Source of the DNA: Epiperipatus broadwayi
Taxonomy: Eukaryota > Onychophora > Udeonychophora > Euonychophora > Peripatidae
NCBI GenBank assembly: GCA_028023455.1
Contig: JAQFVV010012496.1
Span: 682,001 to 746,000, forward strand
DNA: 64,000 nt
Direction of reading: 5' to 3'
The notes under the pieces were generated by a model that did not search any database, was not told the DNA's origin, and saw only the letters and a list, made by a program, of their open reading frames with translations. The first letter of the stretch is position 1. Every line of letters begins with the position of its first letter. Shown here piece after piece: positions 34,656-46,195 of this stretch. Both the position numbers and the translations under genes were made by a program.

Positions 34656-34674
34656 CTGTGTCCCTCCTTTTAAA
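34656..34674 (-). promoter_or_regulatory. Polypurine tract of element C
   Basis: The minus strand reads AAAAGGAGGGACACAG immediately before the LTR start TGTAAC. This is the expected place and composition for the plus-strand primer of reverse transcription. Confidence 0.65.
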
Positions 34675-34828
34675 ATTTTTTTTGTAAAAAAAAATTTTAA
34701 ATTTTTTGCATCGAATGCTAGATCTCCCAACTACTGTTCAAACCTTTTAGATTTACCCATTCCTAACATGATTTAGTGATGAGGTTAATCTCTAGAGAGG
34801 TGACCAGGTAAATTATATCTCTTTTTTG

Positions 34829-35314
34829 ATGACCCAACCAGCATTGCCGAACCAATTTAATCTTGTCATAGCATTACATGCATTTTATTCCTGCCTCATA
34901 CTCATATATACAGGTTCGGATCCACAGGATATCTCTGTGACCCAATTAAACCTGTTCATACAGCACATCCTGAAAATGATAAACCCCTATGTGCCAACTC
35001 TGGTCACTATTACCGAAGTGGGTTGGGAGGCTGAAATCTTTTCATCCAACTCATCCATAAGCTCAGTATATTTTCTGATAGCTCTTAATTTATACAAGCG
35101 GTTCTTTTCCCCCATAGACTGGTCTCTGGACCATTTACTCGCAATATCTGTCCAATATCTAACTGGAAATCTTAATCCAGTGAGTCATTATGAGATGGGA
35201 TCTCTGTCCCTGTGTTCTCTGTATGATAAGATTTGTTGCACCGCAGAACATACATGGATGAATAACGAAGAAGGCATCACCCAATACTGTTCAGACCTAT
35301 CTACCAATATCTAA
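34829..35314 (+). CDS. 161-codon ORF antisense to element C, unknown
   Basis: This is one of the longest uninterrupted frames in the window that is not part of a recognised protein (ATG at 34829, stop at 35314). It lies inside element C on the strand opposite to gag. The product would be about 161 residues, with a hydrophobic stretch near residues 8-30, acidic patches, several cysteines in the last third (LCSLYDKICC), and no motif I recognise. Base composition is less AT-rich than the flanks. The opposite strand has a charged frame with several stops (containing KNRLYKLRAIRK and YTELMDELDEKI) that also looks protein-like. That frame could be a decayed element gene, which would make this ORF its shadow. 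Function unknown, and expression doubtful. Confidence 0.25.
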   Translation: MTQPALPNQFNLVIALHAFYSCLILIYTGSDPQDISVTQLNLFIQHILKMINPYVPTLVTITEVGWEAEIFSSNSSISSVYFLIALNLYKRFFSPIDWSLDHLLAISVQYLTGNLNPVSHYEMGSLSLCSLYDKICCTAEHTWMNNEEGITQYCSDLSTNI

Positions 35315-35531
35315 ACCTACATGCCTTCAGCCTCTATCTATGACTTCACACCATTATTTATCATATGCTTTCTTATTTTATCATAATGTCCTTCATCCCT
35401 TTTTCCACTTATCGGCTCATCATTTCTTTATGCTATCAGGATCAATATTACAGTCCATTCTCCATGACTCGTGGTCCATTTCCATTTCCAATCTTGTTAT
35501 CAGTAAATCCTTTCTTTATCTGTGACTGCCC

Positions 35532-36959
35532 TTAAGTTTTATCTGGTGGTTGTCTTCCTCTATTGACATCACCTCTGCCTCCTCTGGGATGCAGGTTTTG
35601 CTCCCTAGGCTCATGGCTCTCTGTCCTGTCATATGGATGCTTATATTTCGTCTCCCCTCTCTGTCGTTCTGTTTCCTGCCTTCTCAAGTTCCATCCCATA
35701 GAGTATCCCCGGTTTTCTTGCCATCGTCCTTCCCCAGGATCCCATCCATTCTTTACTATCAGTGATTCTTTTAGAGGCAGTCCAGATTGCCATCCATCTT
35801 CCTTTTGGTTGTCCCTGGTGGTGTCCAATGCACTCAGCAATACAACCACCCAATCCACCATCTTCCTCTACACTGATCAGAGTTCATTCTATATTCTTTG
35901 GAAACCCAGGCCTAATTATCTGGAGTATCTGCATCTCAGATAATGGATTTGCAGTCATCATTTATAACTTAGCTACTTGACGATGGAAGAATGTTATAAA
36001 TGATTCCTCCGGTCTCCATTTATCCTGTTTTATCTGATGCAACACATCTTCTTGGAGTTCCTCACTCCAATAACTGGTCTTCAATGCTTTATGATATCCT
36101 ACAAATGTGATGGGTTTCTGGAACAGTGAGTTCAACCAGACTTGAGATTCGCCCTGCAAATGGCTGCAGGCGACTGCTATCTTGGCTTCCTCACTCATTC
36201 TACTCAATTTGAAGTACCATTCCAGGCTGATCGGGCTTCCTCCAGGGTTTCCAGTGAAGACTTGGATCTTCAGAAATTGGTGGAAGCCCACAGGATAATC
36301 CATGCAATTTCCAGATCCCACCATTCTACATTCTCCACTGGTTCTTGGTCCTATGCCCTCTATGTTGGTATTGGTGCTGCTATTGGCAGCCCTCCTTACA
36401 CTCTCTTCAACCTTTGTATTTAACCCTGCTACTATCTTTGCCACCTGACTTAAATTCTCCTGTAGGCTCATCATCATCATTCTATGATCCTCCACTCTAA
36501 CTATTTCCACTTCTTCATCTAACTGTCTTATCTCCCTTTCTGGTCGCCCTATGTCCTTTTTCCAATCCCATCTTGCTGACTCTCTACCTCTGTCCTCAAC
36601 TATTTCTGATTCCTCATATGCACATGGCCCCATACTCCTTTGTTCATCTCTCTCAATCTCTTGGTGAAATCCATCCCATGTGTCCTTAGTCTTTGATTGC
36701 TGGATGACCTCATTTCTTCCCTGACTTTAGCCATTTTTTTCCGGTTGTCTGTTTTTACCTTTACTATCCATTCTTCTATACTTCTCTCTTGTTTATCCAC
36801 GAATTCTTTCATGAATTGTTCTTACTCCATCCTCATTTGCTTTAACATATCCATGATATTATCATAGGCTATTGTATCCTTTACTTTCATCTCCTCTTCA
36901 TTTCCTTCTTTTACTTCCTCTTCTTGACATTCCATTTTGGCTTGAGCCCTTGTACGCAT
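35532..36959 (-). pseudogene. gag: Gypsy-type gag polyprotein, broken
   Basis: Structural protein of element C, which would assemble into a capsid around the retrotransposon RNA. The start at 36959 gives MRTRAQAKME, a common gag opening in invertebrate gypsy elements. A Glu/Lys-rich, helix-prone N-terminal part follows, then a coiled-coil-like stretch (MMMMSLQENLSQVAKIVAGL). Next comes a capsid-like domain with VFTGNPGGSPISLEWYFKL, GESQVWLNSL and SYWSEELQEDVLHQ, as in Retrotrans_gag proteins. The end (35532-35861) is Arg/Gly-rich (HPRGGRGDVNRGRQPP) and basic, and could act as nucleocapsid. I see no CCHC zinc knuckle. Breaks: an in-frame stop near 36830, a frame change near 36620 and another near 35900. 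No pol follows. Not functional as it stands. Confidence 0.75.
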
Positions 36960-37495
36960 AAATATGATTTTCATTTAACCCTTCCTTATATCTGGAATGA
37001 TTATTACTACTATTGACCTCTTCTGACTTCACTTATACCCAACTTCTTTCGACTGACTTTAAGTTTTCACTTTGATTAACTTTAGTATCTGTATTATTTA
37101 TCGATCAGCATTCAGATCGCTATCCAACCCAAACATCCGCACTTTGGTTCATCCTCTTGTTCGCCTGCCTTAGATTCGCCTGACTGCCTGTCCACCTTGA
37201 TAATTGTCCTCTATATTTCCCACTCATCTACCTCTGACCCCTATACCTCAATTAAATGATGCACTTATATATTCTTTTAAATTTAACTTACTTAAATACT
37301 ATACTCGTTCCCCTGTTGATGATATACATTATAAATTCATTTTGTTTGACGGTATCTCCAACATTACCCTTACAATATATATATTTTTTCTACTCCTATG
37401 TTTATAAAATAAGGCCACTTAAGGTTATGGCTGTTTAAGCAAGATCATACACACATATATTTTTTTTTCTCTTACACCTGCGACTATTTTAGAAT

Positions 37496-37530
<35 letters not shown>

Positions 37531-38374
37531 CACTTAACTAAAAGACGTGATAATACTTATAGTTTTTTCAATTTAACTTATACACGCGAATTCCTTTTAT
37601 CATTAAATATTTTATTTTCCGCTTAACTAGGACACGTGATTATTAATTCACACATATATCTTTCCTCATCTAACTTAGTTTCGACTATTTTAATCATTTA
37701 ATCTTTATAACTACAATATTACTGAAACTGTTTCACTATTTCTAACTTAACTTTTTCATTAATTAATTACATCCAGATAATCTATTCTTTCATTTTACTG
37801 GGCTATGTGACTATTTTTTTTTCTTTTATTTAGCGTAAACTTTCATGAAACTTTGTGTTATTCTCTTTCTTTTTTTTTTTTTGAAACGATTTATATTACA
37901 TTACAGCAATCATTTGATATAATCAGTTCTTTGTTCGTTACAACTTGTCTCAATATTTTTGTCTCCGATGATATCCCTCACTGCGCATTTCAAACTTTTG
38001 TAATAATAACAAAAAATAATTCCCCCCTCTTTCTATTCTTTGTACACACTTGACAATGAAACACATGTATGAAGTAATATAAAGCAAAAATTTATCCCCT
38101 CATCTTCGCTTCTCGCCACTTTGACGTACAATGCTAATTTTATATATTGAAACACATATTTTTTTTTTTTTCCTTATTTTTTTTTTAAAAATGTATGAAG
38201 TAATATAAAGCAAAAATTTATCCCCTCATCTTTGATTCTCGCCACTTTGACATACAATGCTAATTTTATATATTGAAACACATATATATATATTTTTCCT
38301 TATTTTTTTTTTTTTTTATAAACTATTTACGTGTCTTATGAAATTATTTAACATGTGATTATTAATTGTCGAAA
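36960..38374 (-). other. Leader region of element C
   Basis: About 1.4 kb between the primer-binding site and gag. AT-rich, non-coding, with a TA run at 37499-37530. It includes a duplication of about 126 bp: 38065-38190 is repeated at 38191-38320 (both contain GTATGAAGTAATATAAAGC and GCCACTTTGACATACAATGC or a one-base variant). Confidence 0.65.
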
Positions 38375-38392
38375 TTTCAGTCCCGACCCCCA
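38375..38392 (-). promoter_or_regulatory. Primer-binding site of element C
   Basis: The minus strand reads TGGGGGTCGGGACTGAAA, five bases inside the right LTR. It starts with TGG, complementary to a tRNA 3' CCA end. The priming tRNA is not certain. Confidence 0.65.
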
Positions 38393-38397
38393 AAATA

Positions 38398-40126
38398 TGT
38401 AATGGAGATATCAAAGCTACACTTCCCTTTTATGTGTACATAATGGGGAATTTTATAATTAAATTGTCCACTTTCCGTTACCAAAAGAGAAATCGAAAAT
38501 AGATGAGTCTATCTCCATATTTGACCGAACCTGTACGCTATACGGATATAGCCCCAGGTTATGTTTCCCGACCAACTTTCTCCTGACTGCTGTAAGATCT
38601 GACAGCATTACAGTGCTTGGATGATTTATAAATTTAATGGAATCAAACACTGCACCACCAAATTTCACGTGTTAATTCAATAATCAAAAAATGAATAATA
38701 GTTCCCCACCCTAAGACTAGACTATCCCTTTTTGAACGTGGTGAAGAACGAGACAAGACAGATTTAAATAGAAAAATATATATATTTAATAGAATAAATC
38801 AATCATAAAAAAAAATCTATAAAACACATTTACATTAAATAAAACAGATTATGATCTATAGTGCTACAAGGAAAAGAACACATAAAAACTCTTATAAATG
38901 CTGGTACATTTATAAATCGTCACTCTGGGTATTTATCAAAAGAAAAAAAAATCAAGAATGTCTTTATTATTCACAAAAAGCAGGTGGCCATTGTCTAAGT
39001 CAATGATGTGCACATTGAAATATATAAAAAAATATGTATCTTTACCTAGGTTATAGTCTCTGAATTTATCCGACGTCCTGCCGACCGCCACATGGATTTC
39101 TCCACTTCCTTAGGAGGGACGGTCACTCATAGGTTAGATTTGGTTGTGTATTGCTTCTCAGTGTTAAGGCATCACAAACAGACATCAAGGACAAGTCATC
39201 GAGGACAAGGCAAGTAAATGAATCCATCAGGAGGTGCTACAATGGTGGTTATTACATATTGACAAGAACCATTAGTACAGTAAGTCCGGATCGACCAGTG
39301 ATCACGATGGCCTTATCCAGCCATTCTAGATGAAGCACCGATGCTAAAAGTCATATTTGCTAACTATATCGGTTGATTATCGGAGCTGTGTTTTACCACC
39401 TTCTCAACACGAATTCTCTAGCTCTAATCACTCTTGAAAAACTTTTATTTCTTAATTAAAAAATTCCACCAGCCTTTGTCCTTCTCACCCTTTGTTTCAC
39501 TTTTATTCACACCTTCTTTCTTACTATGCCTTCGGCCATATGTAAATTGGTTTTACCCACTCTCATAGCACTATGTATTTCAATATTCTTGGATTTTAAT
39601 TAAATAGATTTTAATATGTTTTTCTTTTTTTCTTTTTTTAAAATTTGGACAAGCATTTATTATTTCTGTCTATATCCTGCTTCAAATACACTCCACACAC
39701 GCATTTCGTTTATCGTCAAATGTGTACTTTAAAACCCAGATCCTGATCTTTTGATCATGTCTAACTTTCTCTGTTTTGTGCACTATTTAGGGTTTTTTTT
39801 ATCTTTTTTAAACTTTACTTTCTTTCAAAATCGGATTTTAACTTGCATTTTATTTATATTTCTTTATCGCTTTATTTTTTAACATACATTTCCAATATTT
39901 CTAATTTTATACTTTAATTTCACCAAAACCCGAACTTGGGAGGGTAAAAGATAAGAATCTTTTGATTCTAATTCCCTCTCTTTTTTTTTTAATTAGTTGA
40001 AACATTTCTTTGTTCTGTAAATTTTTCCAAGCTCGCTTTTTCTTTTTTTTTCTGCCAAACATGATATTTAATATTCTCTGAATGTAATATTTATATGTGT
40101 GACCACAATATGTGCGATCATCACAG
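38398..40126 (-). repeat. LTR of element C (right, 5' in element sense)
   Basis: Matches 32897-34655 throughout, with small indels. On the plus strand it starts TGTAATGGAGATATC. The far end stops at GCGATCATCAC, whereas the partner continues to TGTTACA. A TA run (40127-40146) follows. Confidence 0.85.
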
Positions 40127-40305
40127 TATATATATATATATATATATTGTAACCTTAAAGTTTGCATAGTGAACTGTATACATGTATAATGTGGATATAT
40201 TTTTTAAAAAATATATTTTTTATTTCTCATCCAATAAGTCAATTTATATATTAGATATGGCACATAATTTAATAAGTTATAATTTAGCTATTGAACTGTT
40301 GATAT

Positions 40306-43017
40306 TGAAACAGTAAGGTCTGCTTCGCAGATCTTTGTTTCACATTTTCTGACCTACTTCCTACCCTCATACCTTAGTTTGAACCCCAATCTATCGTAGT
40401 GTGTCTGCAATACGCTTATATACTGAAAATCCTGCCTAATTTTAAACCACGAGTACAATGCTCGTATTATATATATAACTCATTCCCAAATAAATAAAAG
40501 ATTATAGAATATGTATATGTTCACATAATTTTGATTTATTAAAAAGTAGGTTATATAAGTCATAATTGCGCACACTCTATGATATGCATTTTAAAACATA
40601 TCAAAATTATAAATTGTTAAAGTTATTTTGTTTGAATCTATTTATAAATATATTACCATCATAATATATTTTGATTTAAAATAAAACTCATTTAGTAAAT
40701 ATTCATTTAGTGAATAGATTCAAATATTGCAATTTAAAAAGTAAAATCATTTTCGTTTAATTTAATAAAAGTCATTCCAAATATTTCTGTTAAAATAAAT
40801 GAGGGACAATAGTTTAATTAGTTAATGTTATATAAGTTTATCTAAAAACAGCAGCTGTCCACTTAAGGTTTCCTTTAATTAGTCAAAGTAAATTTTAATT
40901 AAATCTAGTTTGTAATTCGAATGTCAACAGAGAAATTAACAAAAGAAATTAATTAATGTTGAATTCCTTTAGACATTCGGATAGATGATAAGTCCGATAT
41001 ATTTTTGTAATGCTCCAGGGCAGTTCTATTGTTAAATTCTACTATAAAAGAGAGGGTTTTCTTTTGTTCTCCATTCTAATGTTTTTAAGAGAAATCATTC
41101 TGAGGTCTAATGTTTCTAACCAAAATTATTGTAGTAATTTGTAAATCTAGACATGATGGAGTAGAGCACAAGAAGGCTATTTCTCTCCAGAATGGTCACA
41201 TGCTGCCGTAGACCATCAGAAGTTATCACACAAGGAACCCTGGAACTGCTGCTGCTGCTGCCAAGAATATGAACATTTCCAGATTTTGCTGTTAAATTAT
41301 ATAAAAACCTGCCGACCATCAATCTACCTAAAATGCTTCTCCAGAGGTAACTCTAAATTAACCCAAGAGCTCTTGTGATAACTAACATGCTATAGCTATT
41401 TTAAATTGTTTTCTTATATTTCACATAACTTCATTATGTATTTCTTTAACATGTGTAAATATAATCAATATTTTGCTCTCTATCCTTGGGTTAATATTTT
41501 ATATTGATTAAGCTTTCTGTTGTTTTATTATGATAATGTGTCAGAATCGTCTTTGACCAAGTGAATTATTCCTTTTGTTGAAAATAAGACGCCGCTATGA
41601 AGGCATATTTTAAATTTCTAAATAATTTTCCAATTTTATTATCTTGCAAATCACTCATTCGAGGGCGATTCTTTTCTTTAATATATAATATAATCACATA
41701 GTTTAAAATCTACATGTTATTGATTTTAATCTAATATGAGAGTATGTGCGAGGTCAATGATTTAAATGTTTTCCCAAATGCATGATTTCATAAATAAACC
41801 TATGCTTTCCTTTCAAACCTGCTAGCATGCATTTTCCATTTTAAATACCGTGTTCTAAATTAATTACAAAGTTCATCATTGACGTCGAGAATGTGCGGCG
41901 GACCCTTTTAAATGAATTTCTGGGAATTTGATTGGGCATTTCTCTTAATCCAAGTAAAACCCATTCAGTATGTTTTATATACATTAGTCTTGTATTGCTG
42001 GTAAATGAATTGGTTGTTGAGACCACTTTGTTTTACTTTTCCAAGGATTCTTTACATGGCCAAGTCCGTTCTCTTTGCTTCTTGCAGTTTTCCAGGCAGA
42101 GTGTTTCCCCAAATGACACACCTGGGAATTAAATGCAATCGTCACAGTCGCTTAGTTTTGGCTGTTCATAAAATACTTTTCTATGGGTTAGCGGTCAGAT
42201 GCCCTCCGTAATCATTCTGGATATTCAATATTGTTTTATTTTTATATTTATTTTACAAAGCATCTGTGACTTAAATGTGTCACACCCTCCAACTTTAATA
42301 AATTCATTATCAGAAATACTGACCTCCCAATGTAACTTTATTATTATTATTATCGAATAAATGCTTTGATCACATTCCCACTTTGTTGCTTAGTAAGCTT
42401 TTGTCAGTGCTATTCTCGAAATCAATAAATATTTTATAACACTTAATTTCAAATATTTTCTTAAACTTGTATAATTGCTCAAAGCACCTCGCACATGTTC
42501 CTATCTCATCAAGCACATTATCGTAATGCTATTAGCCTGAAAAATAGAATATATCACTTTGCTTTAAAACCCTTTTGTCATATAATGCCAACAATTATTT
42601 AATATGCGTCCCTGTCTCATATAAGCAGACAGTGGCATTATATATATAATTTATATAAATAAATTTTGTGAAATTATTTAAAACTAAATTTGATCTCTTA
42701 TTTTATTTGATTCCTATCACTGTCTCAGTCTATATATATATTTCCTGCATTTCTTTTGTAAATCCATAGACGTTAATTAGCCACCCAAACTTCTTTCAGT
42801 ATAGAGTCTTTTGTTTCTCCCTGACCACCAGGCACTGGTCAAAGGTTATACTAGTAGTGGCATCAGATGCGTTATCACGTAGATTGCACTGTGAAATTTG
42901 GACTTTAGATTCGAACTTAGTATATTTAGAAGGCAACCCCTCCTAGAATGTTCAGTTTCGTGTCTGGGGTTTGAATTCTGCAGTGTGTTAGTGAGATAGA
43001 CGATTCTGACTGTTACA
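40306..43017 (+). mobile_element. Solo LTR B2, intact, 2,712 bp
   Basis: Starts TGAAACAGTAAGGTC and ends GACTGTTACA, flanked by ATAT on both sides (40302-40305 and 43018-43021), a 4-bp target duplication. It is the uninterrupted counterpart of B1. The minus-strand frames shared by the two copies (for example 41841-42026) are conserved only because the LTRs are copies. Confidence 0.85.
41042..41055 (+). promoter_or_regulatory. Probable LTR promoter TATA box (B2)
   Basis: CTATAAAAGAGAGG at the position equivalent to the TATA box of B1, followed by CTTTTGTTCTCCA. Confidence 0.6.
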
Positions 43018-43021
43018 ATAT

Positions 43022-43784
43022 AGACTATTACTTTAATTAGGCCTAAATAAAAAGAATCTTAATTAATTTTAAAATATCAGTTAAGTTAATTTTGTAATTT
43101 TATATGTTTTATAATTCATAGATTTTGCACTTCTTTTAATATATAGTTCATTCTTAGTTTAAAATATAATTACACATTAGATGTAGTTTTAAAATACATA
43201 TATAAAATAAGTAAGTTGAATTAAAATAAATATTTCAAATAATTTGATAATATTTCTATAGTATTTTATAAAACCAGTAATTAGTATAGTTTATTTAAAC
43301 ATTTCTTAAATCTTGCAAGTGTGTGTATGTGTGTAATAGTTTTGACTAAAAGAAAAAGTTTATAAAACTTAGTACACTTCAAGTTGCTTGTTTAAAAGAG
43401 TTAATATTTAAAACTATCTAAACTATAATATTACTGTTTAAAAATCTATTATTCTTTAAAATGTTATATTTAAATATTGAGAAATTCTTAAAAGCTTAAA
43501 TAAATATATTACTATTGTAAAATTTAAGTTATTGTTAGATAATAACTAATATATTATGTTTCAAAATTCAAACAGTTTTTAAAAAAGTTATATTATTAGA
43601 TTATTTGTCTTAAAAACTAATTAAGGTCATATTAATTATCAATTATAATGCCCTAAATTTGTTATTCATTGGTTTCATTAAGAGTTCATAATTTGTCTAC
43701 AAATATATAGCTCACCACATGCTGGAAACTTACTTTAATGTCTACGTATGTACTCACAAATCTATCTGCCTAATTAATAACTGA
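43022..43784. other. AT-rich spacer
   Basis: No gene or named repeat seen. Confidence 0.5.
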
Positions 43785-44140
43785 AACACACTGGCTTATT
43801 ATATACCTATGTCTATATATGTAATGCCTTCGAGCATTCCATCATCAGATTTTTAATTGGATGGATGATTGAAGAGTTGGAGTGTGGAGTAGATTGAAGC
43901 CTGTCCATTAAAGTATGAGGATTGGCTATCTTAATATATATCTGAGCACTTATAGCATGTATGTGTATAGATGGTAATCTGGACCAACTGATGATTTCTG
44001 GTTTAGCATGAAATACATGTATTGGTTATTATTTATCTTTTCGACATATATGTGTTCAAGTGTATCAGTGTTATGAGATAGAGTGGAGAGTGGTGGGTCA
44101 TGTGAAAGTCTGTGCTCATATATACTACCTAATTAATAGA
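43785..44140 (+). repeat. Dispersed repeat R1, copy 5
   Basis: Has CATTCCATCATCAGATTTTT, GATTGAAGCCTGTCCATTAAAG, GACCAACTGATGATTTCTGG, and a GGGTCATGTGAAAGTCTG tail. The first segment (GGCTTATTATATACCTATG) matches the ends of the 10484-11070 fold-back. Confidence 0.75.
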
Positions 44141-44379
44141 TTGTTAATTTATCAATTAATCTATTGTATCTTTAAACTAATGAAAAGCTGGGTTTCCTGT
44201 AAATGACTCATTCATTTCACTGCAACATATTCACCAATTATATACAATTCTGAAACTTTAATAGCTTGTTTTACTGAAGGAAGGTAACTTAAAACTGTAG
44301 GATTGGTTTACTAATGTCAGAATAATTCACATATGTAAAAATTACACTATTATGATCATATCAACTATCAATTTATATT

Positions 44380-44469
44380 GTTAAACCACTAAACATTACA
44401 TGATCACCATCTTACTAGCACATGTGCTAGTATAAGAGATGGTGATCATGTGATGTTCAGTGGTTTAAC
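44380..44469. repeat. Short fold-back MITE, 90 bp (family F5)
   Basis: An almost perfect hairpin from GTTAAACCACTAAACATTAC to TGATGTTCAGTGGTTTAAC, with the central palindrome CTAGCACATGTGCTAG. Arm fragments occur near 4021, 8188, 62687 and 62940. Confidence 0.85.
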
Positions 44470-44479
44470 ACCAATTCTG

Positions 44480-44855
44480 CCTAATAGGATAGTGGTGGCC
44501 ATGATTGTTAAAGAGCTAAAGACACCAAAATGTATGGGTACTGAACTGAGTTCAGACCCATATGACTATATAAGCTATTGAGCTTAGATTGAAAATATTA
44601 TTGTGTTTTTAATTTCATTCTCATAGTTTTGTAGTTAAGTAGAGATAAAAGGTGGCTGCTGGAGAGTTGCATTAGATCCTAAGATCTAGGTGCAGTGCTC
44701 TCAGATCCAAAGCTTCTCACTGACGAAGGCCACGACAACTAGTCTGGGGATATTGGATGAGTAGGCACTAGATAGGGATTTTATGCACAAGCCTTCTGAC
44801 ATCCATTGATTATACTGTTTGACACAGGATGGCACTAATGTTTTGCCTTGTTTAA
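44480..44855 (+). repeat. Right half of fold-back family F2
   Basis: Contains CTGAACTGAGTTCAG, GATCTAGGTGCAGTGCTCTC, GGGGATATTGGATGAGTAGG, TTTTATGCACAAGCCTTCTG and GATGGCACTAATGTTTTGCC. It follows the right half of 63048-63571. The left arm is missing. Confidence 0.75.
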
Positions 44856-45189
44856 TTTATGTTGTTGTGCTCATGTTTAAATTTAAAATGAACATTATTG
44901 CTGATATTCCTGATACAAGAATTATGTTTAATTTTATGCATAATTTATTAAGTCAATCCTGAAACTAGTTATATGCTTTATCATGCTCTACAGTTATAAT
45001 ATCAATACTAACTTTATTCTTTGTCAAGCTAAATTTTTGGCTATAACAAAAATTTGAACTATCTAACTTGAGGACTATTTAAAGAAGCTAATGAATGTTG
45101 ATGTAAACCTTTTTAAATTATGGATATCTGCCATATCTTTGCCTTATCTTTAGGATAAACTATTTGAATATATGTAATTTAATACACTG
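44856..45189. other. AT-rich spacer
   Basis: No gene or named repeat seen. Confidence 0.5.
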
Positions 45190-45625
45190 TACAGGCTTAT
45201 ACACACCTGCACATATATAATGTAATATATATGGGATTCAAACTCAGACTTTCACATGACCCTCAACTCTCCATGACATATCATATTGCTGACCCATGTG
45301 ATTACACACATACCTGCACATATATATATATGGGATTCAAACTCAGACTTTCACATGACTCTCAATTCTCCATGACATTTCATATTGCTGACCCACCTGA
45401 TCACACACACACCTGCACATATATAATGTAATATATATATATGGGATTCAAACTCACTTTCACATGACCCTCAACACTCCATGACATCTCATATTGCTGA
45501 CCCACCTGATCACACACACCTGCATATATATAATGTAATATATATGCGATTTAAACTCAGACTTTCACATGACCTTCAACTCTCCATGACATCTCATATT
45601 GCTGAACCATCTGATCACACACATA
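45190..45625 (-). repeat. Tandem array of R1 tails, 4 units of about 105 bp
   Basis: Units begin at about 45231, 45330, 45441 and 45544 with ATGGGATTCAAACTCA, then CTTTCACATGACCCTCAA, CATGACATCTCATATTGCTG and GATCACACACACCTGCAC. On the minus strand each carries the R1 tRNA-like tail with its B box (GAGTTTGAATCCC). The open frames of 65 codons across it are products of the repetition. Confidence 0.85.
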
Positions 45626-45954
45626 TTAAAAAGATAAATAATACATATAAAACAACTCGAAATATCACGAATCCTTAAAGTTTCTAATCAAATTACGAGT
45701 AATCAAAAATCATTAATTACTTTTTTTAATGACAGCATGAAATTATCTTTATTCAATTGAATCCTATAAATGAAGTTATTTTTGAAATATTTATGTTATG
45801 GAAAGTGATTGGTTGCTTGAAAAAATAATTAATACAAATTCTGATTGGTGTTTATAATTCGGATAAAAACAATAAAAATGGATGGTGTTGTATATTTATT
45901 TATTTTATTTATAGTCTGGTTTTTATTATTTTTATACAAGTATATTAAAAAATT

Positions 45955-46195
45955 TTAAACTTTATTTCAACTTTTCAAATGCAAACAACTGTTAATAATA
46001 ACACACAAAATAGAAAACACGCGTTAGTAGATTTTACAATGTTTTGAGTGGTATTAATTTCCACTCTCCTTCAGACATTGATGGGTTGGTCAGTCATAAT
46101 ACTAGTGTAGGAATCAAATTTACACTTTTAGATTCTTGGATATTACATTTTAAGGCAAAACTCTAACCAGCTGAGCTATTCTTCCAAAGGCTTTT
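45955..46195 (-). repeat. tRNA-derived SINE (family S2), copy 1
   Basis: On the minus strand it contains AATAGCTCAGCTGGTTAGAG, an almost perfect tRNA A box, then AATTTGATTCCTACAC as B box, then a body with AGGAGAGTGGAAATTA, and an end with GTTATTATTAACAGTTG and AAATAAAG. The same parts occur at 60815-61015 and 62075-62430. Confidence 0.85.

Larger units (their letters stand above)
32897..40126 (-). mobile_element. Gypsy-like LTR retrotransposon C, gag-only
   Basis: Direct repeats at 32897-34655 and 38398 to about 40126 (about 1.75 kb) flank 3.7 kb. On the minus strand the order is: LTR, primer-binding site (38375-38392), roughly 1.4-kb leader, gag (36959 to 35532), about 0.9 kb of unclear sequence, polypurine tract (34656-34674), LTR. 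The site, gag and purine tract all agree on minus orientation. Protease, RT, RNase H and integrase are absent, so the copy is non-autonomous. The right end has lost the last few bases into a TA run. Confidence 0.85.

Noticed and set aside
24636-43017. One giant LTR element with B1 and B2 as its two LTRs
   Set aside because: The DNA just inside each copy belongs to a Penelope fragment or element C, no primer-binding site adjoins B1, and B2 has its own ATAT duplication.
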